A stretch of DNA of 64,000 nucleotides from Metabacillus kandeliae (GTDB lineage: Bacteria; Bacillota; Bacilli; Bacillales; Bacillaceae). The notes beneath the pieces are model-generated. The model was not told where the DNA came from and did not search any database. It saw nothing but the letters and a program-made list of their open reading frames with translations. Below are positions 32,647-41,692 of this stretch, piece by piece (positions within the stretch are counted from its first letter, which is position 1; the number at the start of each line of letters is the position of its first letter). The stretch spans positions 90,381 to 154,380 of the forward strand of contig NZ_JAJOZE010000007.1 of NCBI RefSeq assembly GCF_021166585.1, written 5' to 3'. A program made the translations under genes and the position numbers.

Positions 32647-34551
32647 CTATTTTATTTTTTCAAAAAACCGATGATCGCGGTCAAAAAGCAGAACTTGTGC
32701 AGGAATAACAGTGTTATCCCCATCAATCGCCAGCATTTTCGATTGCTTCGTTATCTTTCCATTTGCTTCTGCTGCTTCTATTGTGACTTGATAGCTTCCT
32801 TTTGGAAGTGTCATTTCAAATGCCGCATCATCTGCAGCCGTTTTTTCCAGCACGGTCTGGCCATTTTCAGTATTTTTTACTGTAATCTGCCAAGAGTTAA
32901 GTTCTTCAGCAGCAATTCGAACGGAAGCCTGGTCAGCAGTTAATTCAGCATACATTTGAGGCGGCAGCTGATTTTTTAATGTGATTCTGCTGTCGAGGTA
33001 ATCACGCGGGATTGATTGATAAAAATACCACCGCTCAAGCAAATAAAGCTTTTCATCAGGAAACTTTCTTTCAGCAAAACTGATCCAGCTTTTAACGGAT
33101 GCATCAGGGATCCCTGCAGCGTAAAACTGAAGAGTCCTGCTGATTAAGTTAAAGCTTTCCTGGCGGTCAATGGCGTAATTAGGCTTGTCTTCAGGAAGAT
33201 TCCACGGATGATCCATCGTATATTCCTTAAAGAGCCAGCGGCCAATGTCAGCTGTTGATTCTATCCATTTTTCTTTTCCCCACATTTGAGAAAGCTCATA
33301 TAGCATATTGCCTGAGTAGCCTCCATAGTTTGTATCTTCTACAAGCGGAAGATTCTCGGTCAGCGGCAATGCTCCATTCGGCTTTTGAAGAGAGAGAACA
33401 GCTTCTGTTTCATTCATTACAATGCTTTTAGCCAATGAACTTTGATAAAAATCGGATTCAGGCTCCCAATAAAGGGATGAAAACAGCATGGCAATTTGAA
33501 GGTTTTGGTTAGGGTTGATCTCAATCGGCCCGATTTCCCCTTTAGATGAAATTCCGTACGGAAATACAGTGTAACCATTGTTATTTTCTCTAGGAACTTT
33601 TTTTATCCATAAAGCAGCCTGCTCGTCTACAAAAGACAGAATTTCCTTGGAGCCGGTGTATTTATAGGCTTCAAACAAACTATTGCTGTCTCTGGCAAAA
33701 GGATCCCGATACCACCATCCTTTTTCAGCGTATTCAGGAGACATCAGCTTTCCGTCATACATATAGAATTTCCTGTACAGAGCGATAAAATCGGAGGTCA
33801 TTTTCTTATACTCCTGGTCCCCTGTCAAATGATACAAAAAGCCGGTATGCTTAGGGAGATAGCCAAGGTATTTTGAATAACCTTCAAGGGTCCAGGAATC
33901 TTTTCTTGCATAATCTTTTTTGGACTGCTCTGAAAGAGATTCCCATTTATTTTTAAGCTCAGTTAGCCGCGGAAACAAAAAGTCCGGATTATTTGGGTTC
34001 AATGATTCTTTCAAAAAGTGGTATTTTTTAAGCTGAGCTTGTTTCATGTTGTCAAGTTCTCTGGAAATAGCAGCGGGAAGGGCTTTGTAGTTCCCAGCAG
34101 CTTTTATGCTGATGCTTCTTTGATGAAGCCTGTTCAGTTTTGCGAAATCTGCATCAGCTGTTTCGATATTGGCTTGAACTAATTTGCTGTTAATATAGTT
34201 CAGCAATCGATATTCGGAAATTTCATATATGACTCTTTCTTTCGCAATTTTTGCCGGTCTAATATAGGTTTCATTTAATTTTTGGCGGACACTCTTTCCG
34301 CTAGTTTTGCCAATGGCGAGCTCTGTTTTCTTAATGGAACTTGTAAAAGAATCGTATGAGCTGTCCAGTTTTTGAAGATTTCCAGAATTAATAGTTTGGT
34401 TGTAGGAGGCGGTGTCTTTTTGCAAAAGCATTGCCTGTTTAGAAGCGTCAAAAGCGAGAGCTGCAGAACCGGGGTAAACACTTAATAGGCTGCCTGACAG
34501 AACTATGGAAGCAAAAGCGATCTTGTGGTGCAATTTCACTCGTTCTTTCAT
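32647..34551 (-). CDS. Large secreted protein of unknown function
   Basis: About 634 residues. Signal peptide (basic KERVKLHHK, hydrophobic core, SAALAFDA cleavage). A helical N-terminal third (to about 200) is followed by a central region of repeated Trp/Tyr-rich helix pairs (LYHLTGDQEYKKM, EKGWWYRDPFARDSNSLFEA, DTNYGGYSGNMLYELSQMW) that suggests an alpha/alpha barrel like those of glycan-active enzymes, and a C-terminal Ig-like beta domain. No family recognised. The start is uncertain: ATG 34590, ATG 34551 and GTG 34539 are all possible, none with an ideal site. An inverted repeat AATGAGG/CCTCATT lies at 34571-34592. Confidence 0.65.
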   Translation of the reverse strand: MKERVKLHHKIAFASIVLSGSLLSVYPGSAALAFDASKQAMLLQKDTASYNQTINSGNLQKLDSSYDSFTSSIKKTELAIGKTSGKSVRQKLNETYIRPAKIAKERVIYEISEYRLLNYINSKLVQANIETADADFAKLNRLHQRSISIKAAGNYKALPAAISRELDNMKQAQLKKYHFLKESLNPNNPDFLFPRLTELKNKWESLSEQSKKDYARKDSWTLEGYSKYLGYLPKHTGFLYHLTGDQEYKKMTSDFIALYRKFYMYDGKLMSPEYAEKGWWYRDPFARDSNSLFEAYKYTGSKEILSFVDEQAALWIKKVPRENNNGYTVFPYGISSKGEIGPIEINPNQNLQIAMLFSSLYWEPESDFYQSSLAKSIVMNETEAVLSLQKPNGALPLTENLPLVEDTNYGGYSGNMLYELSQMWGKEKWIESTADIGRWLFKEYTMDHPWNLPEDKPNYAIDRQESFNLISRTLQFYAAGIPDASVKSWISFAERKFPDEKLYLLERWYFYQSIPRDYLDSRITLKNQLPPQMYAELTADQASVRIAAEELNSWQITVKNTENGQTVLEKTAADDAAFEMTLPKGSYQVTIEAAEANGKITKQSKMLAIDGDNTVIPAQVLLFDRDHRFFEKIK

Positions 34552-34681
34552 CCTTTTCTTATGTGGTAAATAATGAGGATTTTTCCTCATTTTATTTTCG
34601 ACTTAGTATATCATATAGGAAGGGAAAACTATTAATTTATTGAAAAAATATTTACAGGCTATGATAGGAGGCTGATCGGCA

Positions 34682-36112
34682 TTGCCAAATAATTTACATA
34701 CACTCCCTGAAGACTGGATTGAAGAAGTTGTGAACCTTGCTGCGGAATGTATGGTCGTTGTAGACCGCGATGGCATCATTCTTTATATTAATCAAGCATA
34801 CTGTGAATTTTTGAATGTTACTGAAGCAAATGCGGCAGGCAGACCTGTGCAGGAGGTTATAGAAAATTCCCGCATGCAGATTGTAGCAAAGACAGGGAAA
34901 GCAGAAGTGGCTTCGATTCATCCGATTAATGGCAGTGAAATGGTTGCCAACCGTTATCCGCTTTTTGTCAAAGGAGAGCTTGTCGGTGCAGTCGGTACAG
35001 TCATGTTCCGGAATCCTGAGGAATGGCTGGACTATTCTAGAAGGCTGCAGCCTTTATTGGAAGAGCTCAAATATTATAAAACGAAGTTTGAAAAAGAGCT
35101 TTACAGCAAGTATCATTTTGGGGACTTAATCGGGGAAAGCCCGAAATTTACAGCTGCCAAGAGGCTTGCAGAACGTGTTTCCGACAGCCATTCAGCCGTG
35201 CTGTTATTAGGTGCTTCAGGAACAGGAAAAGAACTGTTTGCCCATTCGATTCATCAGGCAAGCAAAAGAAATCATGCGCCATTTATGAGGGTGAACTGCG
35301 GCTCCATTCCTGAACACCTGTTTGAATCAGAAATATTCGGCTATGAAGAGGGAAGCTTTACTGGAGCGAAAAAGGGCGGCAAAAAAGGGAAATTTGAACT
35401 GGCGAGCGGAGGGACCATTTTTCTTGATGAGATTGGCGATCTGCCTCTTCAAATGCAGACAAAGCTGCTTCGCGTGCTGCAGGAAAAGGAAATTGAGCGG
35501 ATCGGCGGAAGGGCGCCTGTGCCGCTTGATGTTAGGGTAATAGCAGCGACACACCGAAACCTCGAGGAAATGGTCCGGAACGGACAGTTCAGAGAAGATC
35601 TTTATTACCGGCTGAATGTGATTAAAATTGATATTCCTTCTCTAAAAGAGCGGATTGATGATCTTGGCCCTCTGGCAGCGATGCTTCTGAAAAAACTGGA
35701 AGATAAGTTTCACCGCCCCAAAATTCAAATGCCGGAAGAAACACTTTCCCTCCTCAGGAAACACAGCTGGCCCGGAAATATCCGCGAACTCGAAAATGTG
35801 CTGGAAAGAGCTGTAAACGTTATGGAAGGCACGGTCATTTATCCTGAATATCTTCCTTTATATTTGCAGGAAGGCAAGCGGCAAAGCTCATCAGAAGATC
35901 CTCATTCTGAATCATGGGAACTTTTTGGAAGGAAACCGGAGCCTTTAAAAGAAACCATGCAAAAGGCTGAGAAAAAAGCCATTATCGATGCGCTGGCAAT
36001 TTGCGGAGGGAATAAGAAAGAAGCAGCCGCAGTTCTCGGGATAGGGAAGACAAGCCTTTATGAAAAATGCAGGCTGTATGAGCTTAGCGGAAAAGAATTG
36101 TTTTATAAATAA
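34682..36112 (+). CDS. Sigma-54-dependent transcriptional activator (PAS-AAA+-HTH)
   Basis: 476 residues. PAS domain (about 15-110), AAA+ domain with Walker A GASGTGKE (177-184), sigma-54 contact loop GSFTGA (224-229, usual form GAFTGA) and Walker B FLDEIGD (247-253), and a Fis-type HTH at the C-terminus (about 445-468). It opens sigma-54 promoters. With the TTCCG-N6-CGGAA array and SigL promoter upstream of the GntP/bdh operon nearby, it is the probable activator of 3-hydroxybutyrate use. TTG start 34682, AGGAGG 10 nt before it. Confidence 0.88.
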   Translation: MPNNLHTLPEDWIEEVVNLAAECMVVVDRDGIILYINQAYCEFLNVTEANAAGRPVQEVIENSRMQIVAKTGKAEVASIHPINGSEMVANRYPLFVKGELVGAVGTVMFRNPEEWLDYSRRLQPLLEELKYYKTKFEKELYSKYHFGDLIGESPKFTAAKRLAERVSDSHSAVLLLGASGTGKELFAHSIHQASKRNHAPFMRVNCGSIPEHLFESEIFGYEEGSFTGAKKGGKKGKFELASGGTIFLDEIGDLPLQMQTKLLRVLQEKEIERIGGRAPVPLDVRVIAATHRNLEEMVRNGQFREDLYYRLNVIKIDIPSLKERIDDLGPLAAMLLKKLEDKFHRPKIQMPEETLSLLRKHSWPGNIRELENVLERAVNVMEGTVIYPEYLPLYLQEGKRQSSSEDPHSESWELFGRKPEPLKETMQKAEKKAIIDALAICGGNKKEAAAVLGIGKTSLYEKCRLYELSGKELFYK

Positions 36113-36183
36113 CAGTGATCCTCTTCAGTATCAGCGCAATTTTATGAAAAAAACTAAAATTATATAATATTAGAAAAATATAA

Positions 36184-36212
36184 TTGTATTGTTATAAAAT
36201 GGTGATTATAAT
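36184..36212 (+). promoter_or_regulatory. SigA-type promoter
   Basis: TTGTAT (36184-36189), 17 nt, TATAAT (36207-36212), ahead of the lipoprotein gene. Confidence 0.6.
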
Positions 36213-36272
36213 AAAAAGGGTTGAAAACGCATCCTTATTAGGAAAATACTCGTAAAACCAGTGGAGGATATT

Positions 36273-36797
36273 ATGAAAAAGATTGTTGCTCTGCCTGCTG
36301 TTTTCCTGCTGTCTATCAGTCTGGCTGCATGCGGTACAAGCGGAAGCGCGCCAAAGGCTAAAGAAACAAATGGGGCTGAAGCCAAAGCAGATCAAAAGGA
36401 TACTGAGCTTGCATTGAAAAAAGGACTTGTTAAATTTTACTCAAAGCTTACAGGTGCGGTCAATGAGCAAGATCGGGATTTAAATGCTTATGAAGCTTCA
36501 GAAGAAAAGCCAACAGATGAAATGAAATCAGCAGCCGCTGCTTCTGCAGAAAAAACAGCTGCTGCTTTAAAAAGTTTTGAAGTATCAGAGGATGTCAGCG
36601 GACAAAAGGAAAAATTACAGTCCGTCGTTGAAAAGCTGGCAAAATCATATGAAGAAAAAGCGGCAGAGCTTAAAAAGCCGGCTCCTTCTCTAGATGCAGC
36701 AAATGCTGACTTTCAAAGCGCCAATGACAGCCTTGGGGAAGTCTATGAATCTGCAAAGATGTACAAACTTGACATGAATTCAGCAGTCAATAGCTGA
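36273..36797 (+). CDS. Small lipoprotein of unknown function
   Basis: 174 residues. Lipobox LAAC (Cys about 20), then an Ala/Lys/Glu-rich helical body with three long helices. GTGGAGG precedes ATG 36273. I do not recognise the family; length and composition suggest a helical-bundle lipoprotein on the outer face of the membrane. Own promoter and terminator. Confidence 0.75.
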   Translation: MKKIVALPAVFLLSISLAACGTSGSAPKAKETNGAEAKADQKDTELALKKGLVKFYSKLTGAVNEQDRDLNAYEASEEKPTDEMKSAAAASAEKTAAALKSFEVSEDVSGQKEKLQSVVEKLAKSYEEKAAELKKPAPSLDAANADFQSANDSLGEVYESAKMYKLDMNSAVNS

Positions 36798-36803
36798 TTT
36801 GCT

Positions 36804-36834
36804 AAAAAGTCCCTTGATAGGGGCTTTTTCTTTT
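36804..36834 (+). terminator. Lipoprotein gene terminator
   Basis: AAAAAGTCCC-ttgata-GGGGCTTTTT. Confidence 0.8.
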
Positions 36835-36860
36835 ATTTAAAAACTATGTTAAAGAAGAAA

Positions 36861-37003
36861 GTTGATCTTTATGCACCTGCTGCTGCCTTCCAGGCGGGGG
36901 ACTCCTGCGGGAGCAGCGGGACAGGTGAGACCTAAGCAGGCGCTAAGGGAGCCTGAGCGCCCGCCTTGCGGAAAGCGTCTCTCAGCAGCGGAAATCAACA
37001 GAC
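36861..37003. repeat. GC-rich dispersed repeat of Bacillaceae type
   Basis: Core GGCGGGGGACTCCTGCGGGA and GGGACAGGTGAGACC, bounded by GTTGAT (36861) and ATCAAC (36994-36999). This sequence type is familiar from many Bacillaceae genomes. GC is much higher than the surroundings, and no frame is credible. Confidence 0.6.
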
Positions 37004-37274
37004 AAATGTAATAGAGCCTATTTAAAAAAAGGCTTTTTTCTAATTTTTTATCGACACTCAGTATAAAGATGGGACAGAAAGGCAGAAAGTCTTCTTTGGA
37101 AGAGGTGGAATTTTATCAAAATATCATGTATGTTGAAGGTATTCGTCTAAATTTGAAAATATCTTTCAGCACGGAATTGCGATACTATAAATCTATCGGA
37201 GATATTGCCCGGATAGCAGGCACAAAGACAAAATGAAAGCATGGCCGATCAACAGGGATATGCGGGGGGATAAT

Positions 37275-37904
37275 ATGCAAACATTTAGAGTCTACGAATC
37301 AATGGAAGATGATGGTGTTGTCGCACTTGTGCAGAATGGCGAAACAGAGCCTCTGGAGTTTTTAATAGAAAAATACCGCAATTTTGTAAGAGCAAAGGCC
37401 AGTAAATATTTCCTTATTGGCGGAGACAAGGAAGATATTGTGCAAGAAGGTATGATCGGGCTTTTTAAAGCGATTAGAGATTACCGTTCGGACAAGCTGA
37501 CTTCTTTCAAAGGGTTTGCAGAGCTGTGCATTACCAGGCAGATTATTACGGCCATTAAAACCGCAACAAGGCAAAAGCATGCACCTCTGAATTCCTATAT
37601 CTCCCTGTACAAGCCCATTTACGGGGAAGAATCGGATTATACTCTTCTCGATGTTATCACTGGCGCCCAATCCATGGATCCTGAAGCATGGCTGATCAAA
37701 CAGGAAAAATCTGATGACCTGGATCAGAAAATCGCTGAACTTCTAAGTGAATTGGAAAGAAACGTTTTGTCACTCTACATGGAAGGAAAGTCTTACGTTG
37801 AAATTTCTGAAGACTTGAACAGCCCTGTTAAAACCATTGATAATGCCCTCCAGAGAGTTAAAAGGAAAATGGAGCGTGTATCTACTGTAGGCTCGTTTGC
37901 TTAA
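37275..37904 (+). CDS. SigH-type RNA polymerase sigma factor (second copy)
   Basis: 209 residues. The core from about 30 to 190 closely follows B. subtilis SigH: KYRNFVRAKASKYFLIG, DIVQEGMIGLFKAIRDY, LTSFKGFAELCITRQIITA, IKTATRQKHAPLNSY, and the region 4 helix VKTIDNALQRVKRKME. The locus lacks the rpmG-secE-nusG genes that flank true sigH, so it is most likely a paralog. The N-terminal 25 and C-terminal 10 residues differ from SigH. GGGGGGA precedes ATG 37275. Function unproven; perhaps a stress, competence or stationary-phase regulon. Confidence 0.85.
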   Translation: MQTFRVYESMEDDGVVALVQNGETEPLEFLIEKYRNFVRAKASKYFLIGGDKEDIVQEGMIGLFKAIRDYRSDKLTSFKGFAELCITRQIITAIKTATRQKHAPLNSYISLYKPIYGEESDYTLLDVITGAQSMDPEAWLIKQEKSDDLDQKIAELLSELERNVLSLYMEGKSYVEISEDLNSPVKTIDNALQRVKRKMERVSTVGSFA

Positions 37905-37945
37905 AAAAGCGCCAAACCCGGTGTAAAGGGTTTGGCGCTTTTTAT
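37903..37945 (+). terminator. sigma gene terminator
   Basis: AAAAAAGCGCCAAACCC-ggtgtaaa-GGGTTTGGCGCTTTTT. Confidence 0.9.
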
Positions 37946-37978
37946 ATATGATCAGAATTTAAAAATGTACATAGTTAG

Positions 37979-38220
37979 CTCTAGCTCCAGCCCCTCGAGT
38001 CGCTTCGAAAAAAACTTAAAAGTCCAAAACCAGACTTTTAGGTTTTTTCCTCCAGCTCTTGTCAGGGCTGAACGAGCGGCCTCCGCTTTCCTAATTGTTC
38101 AGCTCCAGCCGCTAGCCCCTCGAGGTCATAAGCCGCTCATCCAGAGAAAGGATAAACCGCCTTTCTCCGGCTGATCGTCTTACTCTTGTCGGGGCTGAAC
38201 AAGCGGCCTCCGCTTTTCTT
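37979..38220. repeat. Structured repeat, composite of both hairpin variants
   Basis: Positions 37979-38057 hold the hairpin-1 type in the opposite orientation to 23818 (stem AAAAGTC/GACTTTT). Two heads start at 38058 and 38185 (127-bp period) around a body with the GAGAAAGG/CCTTTCTC hairpin as at 9626. It fills the gap with no gene and runs up to the stop of the small ORF at 38219. Confidence 0.8.
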
Positions 38221-38374
38221 AAGAGGAAGCGTTTTCAGAAGAATCTGTGCTAAAGGGATTGCACCCAAGCATTTTACGCGCTTCATCGGTCAAAGTAAAA
38301 GACTCAGTCTTCTCCCCGTCAGTGCCTGACTGAACTAGATTGGAGCCATCATAAAAAGAACTGTTCTTTTCCAT
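38219..38374 (-). CDS. Small acidic protein, 51 residues
   Basis: ATG 38374 with TTAGGAGGAAAAAGC before it, an excellent site. The peptide is polar (MEKNSSFYDG start, Ser/Asp/Glu-rich), with one short motif LTDEARKMLGCNPF containing the only Cys, and ends in ENASS. No signal or membrane segment. Monocistronic, between a repeat and the LCP gene. Not recognised. Confidence 0.6.
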   Translation of the reverse strand: MEKNSSFYDGSNLVQSGTDGEKTESFTLTDEARKMLGCNPFSTDSSENASS

Positions 38375-38450
38375 GCTTTTTCCTCCTAATGAACTGTATA
38401 GAGCGTAAGTCTATTTTACCCTTTTGATCCATTTAATGGAAGCTTAGGTA

Positions 38451-38480
38451 AAAAGAAAAGGATGCAATATGCATCCTTTT
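38451..38480 (-). terminator. LCP gene terminator
   Basis: Minus strand AAAAGGATGCA/TGCATCCTTTT followed by CTTTTT, just after the stop. Confidence 0.8.
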
Positions 38481-39426
38481 AGTTGCCTTCCAGAAAAGCT
38501 TTCAGTGCTTCTCTGTTTTTATCAATATCAATTTCCAGAACGTCACCTTTTGTTTCATATCTTTTATTTTCGAAAGTACCGTCTTCAGGAATTCGGAATT
38601 TTTCAATGGCACCGGCTTGGCCTGTAACAAAATCCTTCCCTACGGTAATCATCATGTTCTGATCAATATTTGTATCAATATAAGGAAGAGCTAAACCGAT
38701 AAGTTCAGGCATTTTCATAATGCCATTAAAGCTTGCTGCTTGATCTTTGAGCTTCGTCAGCACTTCCTGCTGTCTTTCAACGCGCCCAAAATCACTTTGG
38801 CTGTCATGGCGGTAGCGGACATAACCGAGAAGTTCTTTCCCATTCAGCTTTTGTTCGCCTTTATGAAGTGTCACACCGATATTTTTGGACATGGTATGCG
38901 GAACATTCACTTCAATGCCGTCTGGCGCCATTTTGTCTACGATTTTTGGAAAGCCTTGAAAATCAATAATCGCGTAATAGTTAACGTCAATATCAAAATT
39001 CTCTTTGATTGTCTGTCTTAACAGCTCTGGACCGCCGAATGCTACAGCAGCATTAATTTTCTGCTTGCCGTGTCCCGGCACCCGAACATAGCTGTCTCTC
39101 ATAATCGAAACCAATTTAGGGACATGGCTCCGCTCATCATATTGGGCAATTAAAAGAGAGTCAGAGCGGGCATTTTTCTCGCCGCGCGAGTCACTTCCGA
39201 GAAGCAAAATATTGATTTTGCCATCCTTCGGTTTTTCAGAATGAAAGTTTTTTTGGAACTCAGTATTTTTAACAGGGGCATCAACCTTGGCTTCTGCCAG
39301 ACCCTTGTTTATTTGCGCATATACATAAATTCCTCCGGCAGCAGCTATGAGGAGGACCAGTGAAAATATAATTCGTCCCCATCTTATTTTTTTCTTTTTT
39401 CTGTGTTTATCAGACCTTGCATTCAA
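38479..39426 (-). CDS. LytR-CpsA-Psr (LCP) family protein
   Basis: 315 residues. Basic cytoplasmic tail (HRKKKKIRWGR), one membrane segment (about 19-40), LCP domain from about 70: NILLLGSDSRG, the Arg-rich SDSLLIAQYD and SIMRDSYVRVPG, then YVRYRHDSQSDFGRVERQQ. LCP proteins (TagT, TagU, TagV) attach wall teichoic acid or other glycans to peptidoglycan. TTG start at 39426 with GGAGG 8 nt before it. Which of the paralogs it is cannot be said. Confidence 0.9.
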   Translation of the reverse strand: MNARSDKHRKKKKIRWGRIIFSLVLLIAAAGGIYVYAQINKGLAEAKVDAPVKNTEFQKNFHSEKPKDGKINILLLGSDSRGEKNARSDSLLIAQYDERSHVPKLVSIMRDSYVRVPGHGKQKINAAVAFGGPELLRQTIKENFDIDVNYYAIIDFQGFPKIVDKMAPDGIEVNVPHTMSKNIGVTLHKGEQKLNGKELLGYVRYRHDSQSDFGRVERQQEVLTKLKDQAASFNGIMKMPELIGLALPYIDTNIDQNMMITVGKDFVTGQAGAIEKFRIPEDGTFENKRYETKGDVLEIDIDKNREALKAFLEGN

Positions 39427-39578
39427 GTAAGATACCTCCTGGAATGAGTTACTCAGCCATAGTACAAAATAACATCTTTCGATAAAATTTTCAATCTCTA
39501 TTTCTAATAGCAGCTGGTAAGAATGGAAGATTTATGAAGAGATAGACTCTATCTTTTCCTCCCAGCCAGAAAAGGCTG

Positions 39579-39604
39579 TAACATTTGCAAAGGATGGCCG
39601 ATGT
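39579..39604 (+). promoter_or_regulatory. Candidate SigD promoter
   Basis: TAAC (39579-39582), 14 nt, GCCGATGT (39597-39604), close to the SigD consensus TAAA-N15-GCCGATAT and placed before a chemoreceptor gene. Confidence 0.5.
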
Positions 39605-39623
39605 ATAGATGGGGGGACTATAC

Positions 39624-41315
39624 ATGAAAATTACATCACTATTAAACACGATGGTTGCACTCACAATCCTTTTCGCAGCAGCCATTCTGACAAGCCTGTC
39701 ACTCTTGGTTTCAAGCATGACGGCAAGAGAAGAGGCATTCCGGCAGCAAGTGGAATTCAGCAGTCTGGCCAATGAGCTGGAAGGCGCATCTGACTTCTTA
39801 ACAGATAAGGTCAGAAGCTACGTACAATTTGGCGAAAAACAATATTATAACGAATATTGGAAGGAAGTTAACGAAACAAAAACGAGGGACAAGGCAGTAA
39901 AAAGGCTAAAGGAGCTTGGGGCGCCAGAAAGTCTGTTTTCTTTAGTTGAGCAGGCTAAAAAGAAATCAGACATGCTTGTAAAACTGGAAAATGCCGGCAT
40001 GAAGGCAGTTAACTCAGGGAACATGGACTATGCGAGGCAGTTTGTTTTCGGACCTGCCTATATTAATGCCAAGGCGCAGGTTACAGGCCCGCTTGACAAG
40101 TTTCAAAAAGAATTAGATGGCTGGGCAGCAAGCGAGTCAGAGAAAGCAAGCCAAAAAATGACCATCTGCCTTGCAATGACAGCCGGCAGCACGATATTGC
40201 TGTTGCTTTCATTGTCGGTCAGCTTATTTATTTTTAAAAGAAAAATAAAGCCGCTTCGGAAAATGACTGAAGCAGCTGAGAGGGTAGCCGGAGGGAACCT
40301 GGCAATTGAAAAAATAAATGTCCGGACTAAAGACGAAATCGGCATATTAGCTTTATCCATTAATCATATGATTGATAGCTTAAAGAAATTAATTGCAGAT
40401 GTGAACCTGGCATCTGTACAGCTTGCGTCAAGTTCAGAAGAACTGACGGCAAGCTCAGAGCAAAGTACTGTTTCTGCTGAAGCGACAAGCGAAGTAATTC
40501 AGGAGCTTGCTTCAGGAGCTGAGACGCAAATGAATGCCATTCAGGAAGGGAGCGGTCTGCTTGAAGAGATTGCAGGGTCTGCGGAGCAGATGTCTGCCAA
40601 TATTCAGGCTGCTTCAAAATCAGCCAAAACAGCAGCAGAAAAAGGAAAAGAGGGAGACGGATACATCACAGCTTCCATCAATCAGATGAATACCATTCAC
40701 AGTAATGCTGAGGAGCTATCAAACGTGATCAAAGAGCTTGGACAGAGATCTGCTGAAATCGGAAGCATCGTTTCGATTATTACAGGGATAGCTGATCAGA
40801 CAAACCTGCTTGCCCTAAACGCAGCTATAGAAGCGGCCCGCGCAGGCGAACAAGGGAAAGGATTTGCGGTTGTTGCAGATGAAGTCAGAAAATTAGCCGA
40901 GCAGTCTGCCAATTCAGCAAGCCAAATTTCTTCCATTATCAGAGTGATACAAAACCAAACGGCTGCAGCAGTTGGAAAAATGGACAAAACGATTGAGGAA
41001 GCTTCTGGAGGAATATCAGCCATAAACAAGGCAGGAACCTCTTTTAAAGAAATCATTGCCTTCGCCAAAACCGTGTCAGATGAAGTGAACACTGTTGCAG
41101 AGGCAGCTGAAAAGCTGGCTGATGGCACAGCCAGAGTGAAAGAATCCATTATGGAAATTTCTGAAGCTGCGAAGACTGTTGCTTCTGGTGCACAGTCAAC
41201 GGCTTCTAATTCACAAGAATCACTTGCTGTCACAGAGGAAATTTCTTCTTCTGCCGCCATGCTTTCTAAAATGGCAGAAGATCTGCAGCTGCAGACTTCA
41301 AAGTTTACTCTATAA
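39624..41315 (+). CDS. Methyl-accepting chemotaxis protein
   Basis: 563 residues. First membrane segment about 6-30, extracellular helical sensor (about 35-180), second segment about 187-205, HAMP domain (about 207-260), then the signalling hairpin with the conserved tip [21 protein letters not shown] near 400. The ligand is unknown. GGGGGGA precedes ATG 39624. A SigD-like promoter fits its motility role. Confidence 0.93.
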   Translation: MKITSLLNTMVALTILFAAAILTSLSLLVSSMTAREEAFRQQVEFSSLANELEGASDFLTDKVRSYVQFGEKQYYNEYWKEVNETKTRDKAVKRLKELGAPESLFSLVEQAKKKSDMLVKLENAGMKAVNSGNMDYARQFVFGPAYINAKAQVTGPLDKFQKELDGWAASESEKASQKMTICLAMTAGSTILLLLSLSVSLFIFKRKIKPLRKMTEAAERVAGGNLAIEKINVRTKDEIGILALSINHMIDSLKKLIADVNLASVQLASSSEELTASSEQSTVSAEATSEVIQELASGAETQMNAIQEGSGLLEEIAGSAEQMSANIQAASKSAKTAAEKGKEGDGYITASINQMNTIHSNAEELSNVIKELGQRSAEIGSIVSIITGIADQTNLLALNAAIEAARAGEQGKGFAVVADEVRKLAEQSANSASQISSIIRVIQNQTAAAVGKMDKTIEEASGGISAINKAGTSFKEIIAFAKTVSDEVNTVAEAAEKLADGTARVKESIMEISEAAKTVASGAQSTASNSQESLAVTEEISSSAAMLSKMAEDLQLQTSKFTL

Positions 41316-41343
41316 AAAAAGCCGGCATAGCCGGCTTTTTTTA
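41315..41343 (+). terminator. MCP gene terminator
   Basis: AAAAGCCGG-catag-CCGGCTTTTTTT. Confidence 0.85.
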
Positions 41344-41402
41344 ATTCATAATCCTACTATTAAAGGAATCTTATCCCTGATCAGCGAAACTAGTATGAAT
41401 GA

Positions 41403-41531
41403 TTACCAGTATTTTTCATCGTCATCGTGCATACTTTTGACAGTGTTTCTGAATTTTAAAAACTGCTGGACGGCGATCGCGCCAAATATGCTGATACCTG
41501 CAGCAAATAGGGCTGTTTTTTTACGGTCCAA
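41403..41531 (-). CDS. Small membrane protein, 42 residues
   Basis: TTG start at 41531, TTAGGAG 8 nt before it. Basic start (MDRKK), one membrane helix (TALFAAGISIFGAIAVQQFL), then a charged tail HDDDEKYW. A typical single-pass small protein; not recognised. Monocistronic, between the chemoreceptor and gabD. Confidence 0.6.
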   Translation of the reverse strand: MDRKKTALFAAGISIFGAIAVQQFLKFRNTVKSMHDDDEKYW

Positions 41532-41692
41532 TTGAAACACTCCTAACTTTCTTTTCTATTATTATTCCCTGTCAGCCCAGGGTGAAACTTACCGCGCCAT
41601 AATCAACACAGTCTATGAGAAAAGGTTTGGCTCACTATTCATTAGTGGAACATATAAGGATGCAGCAGTTTATTTAGAGGGAGGTTTTTTAG

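Noticed and set aside
40796..41260. 154-codon open frame antisense to the chemoreceptor gene
   Set aside because: Mirror of the heptad-rich MCP region, no ribosome binding site.
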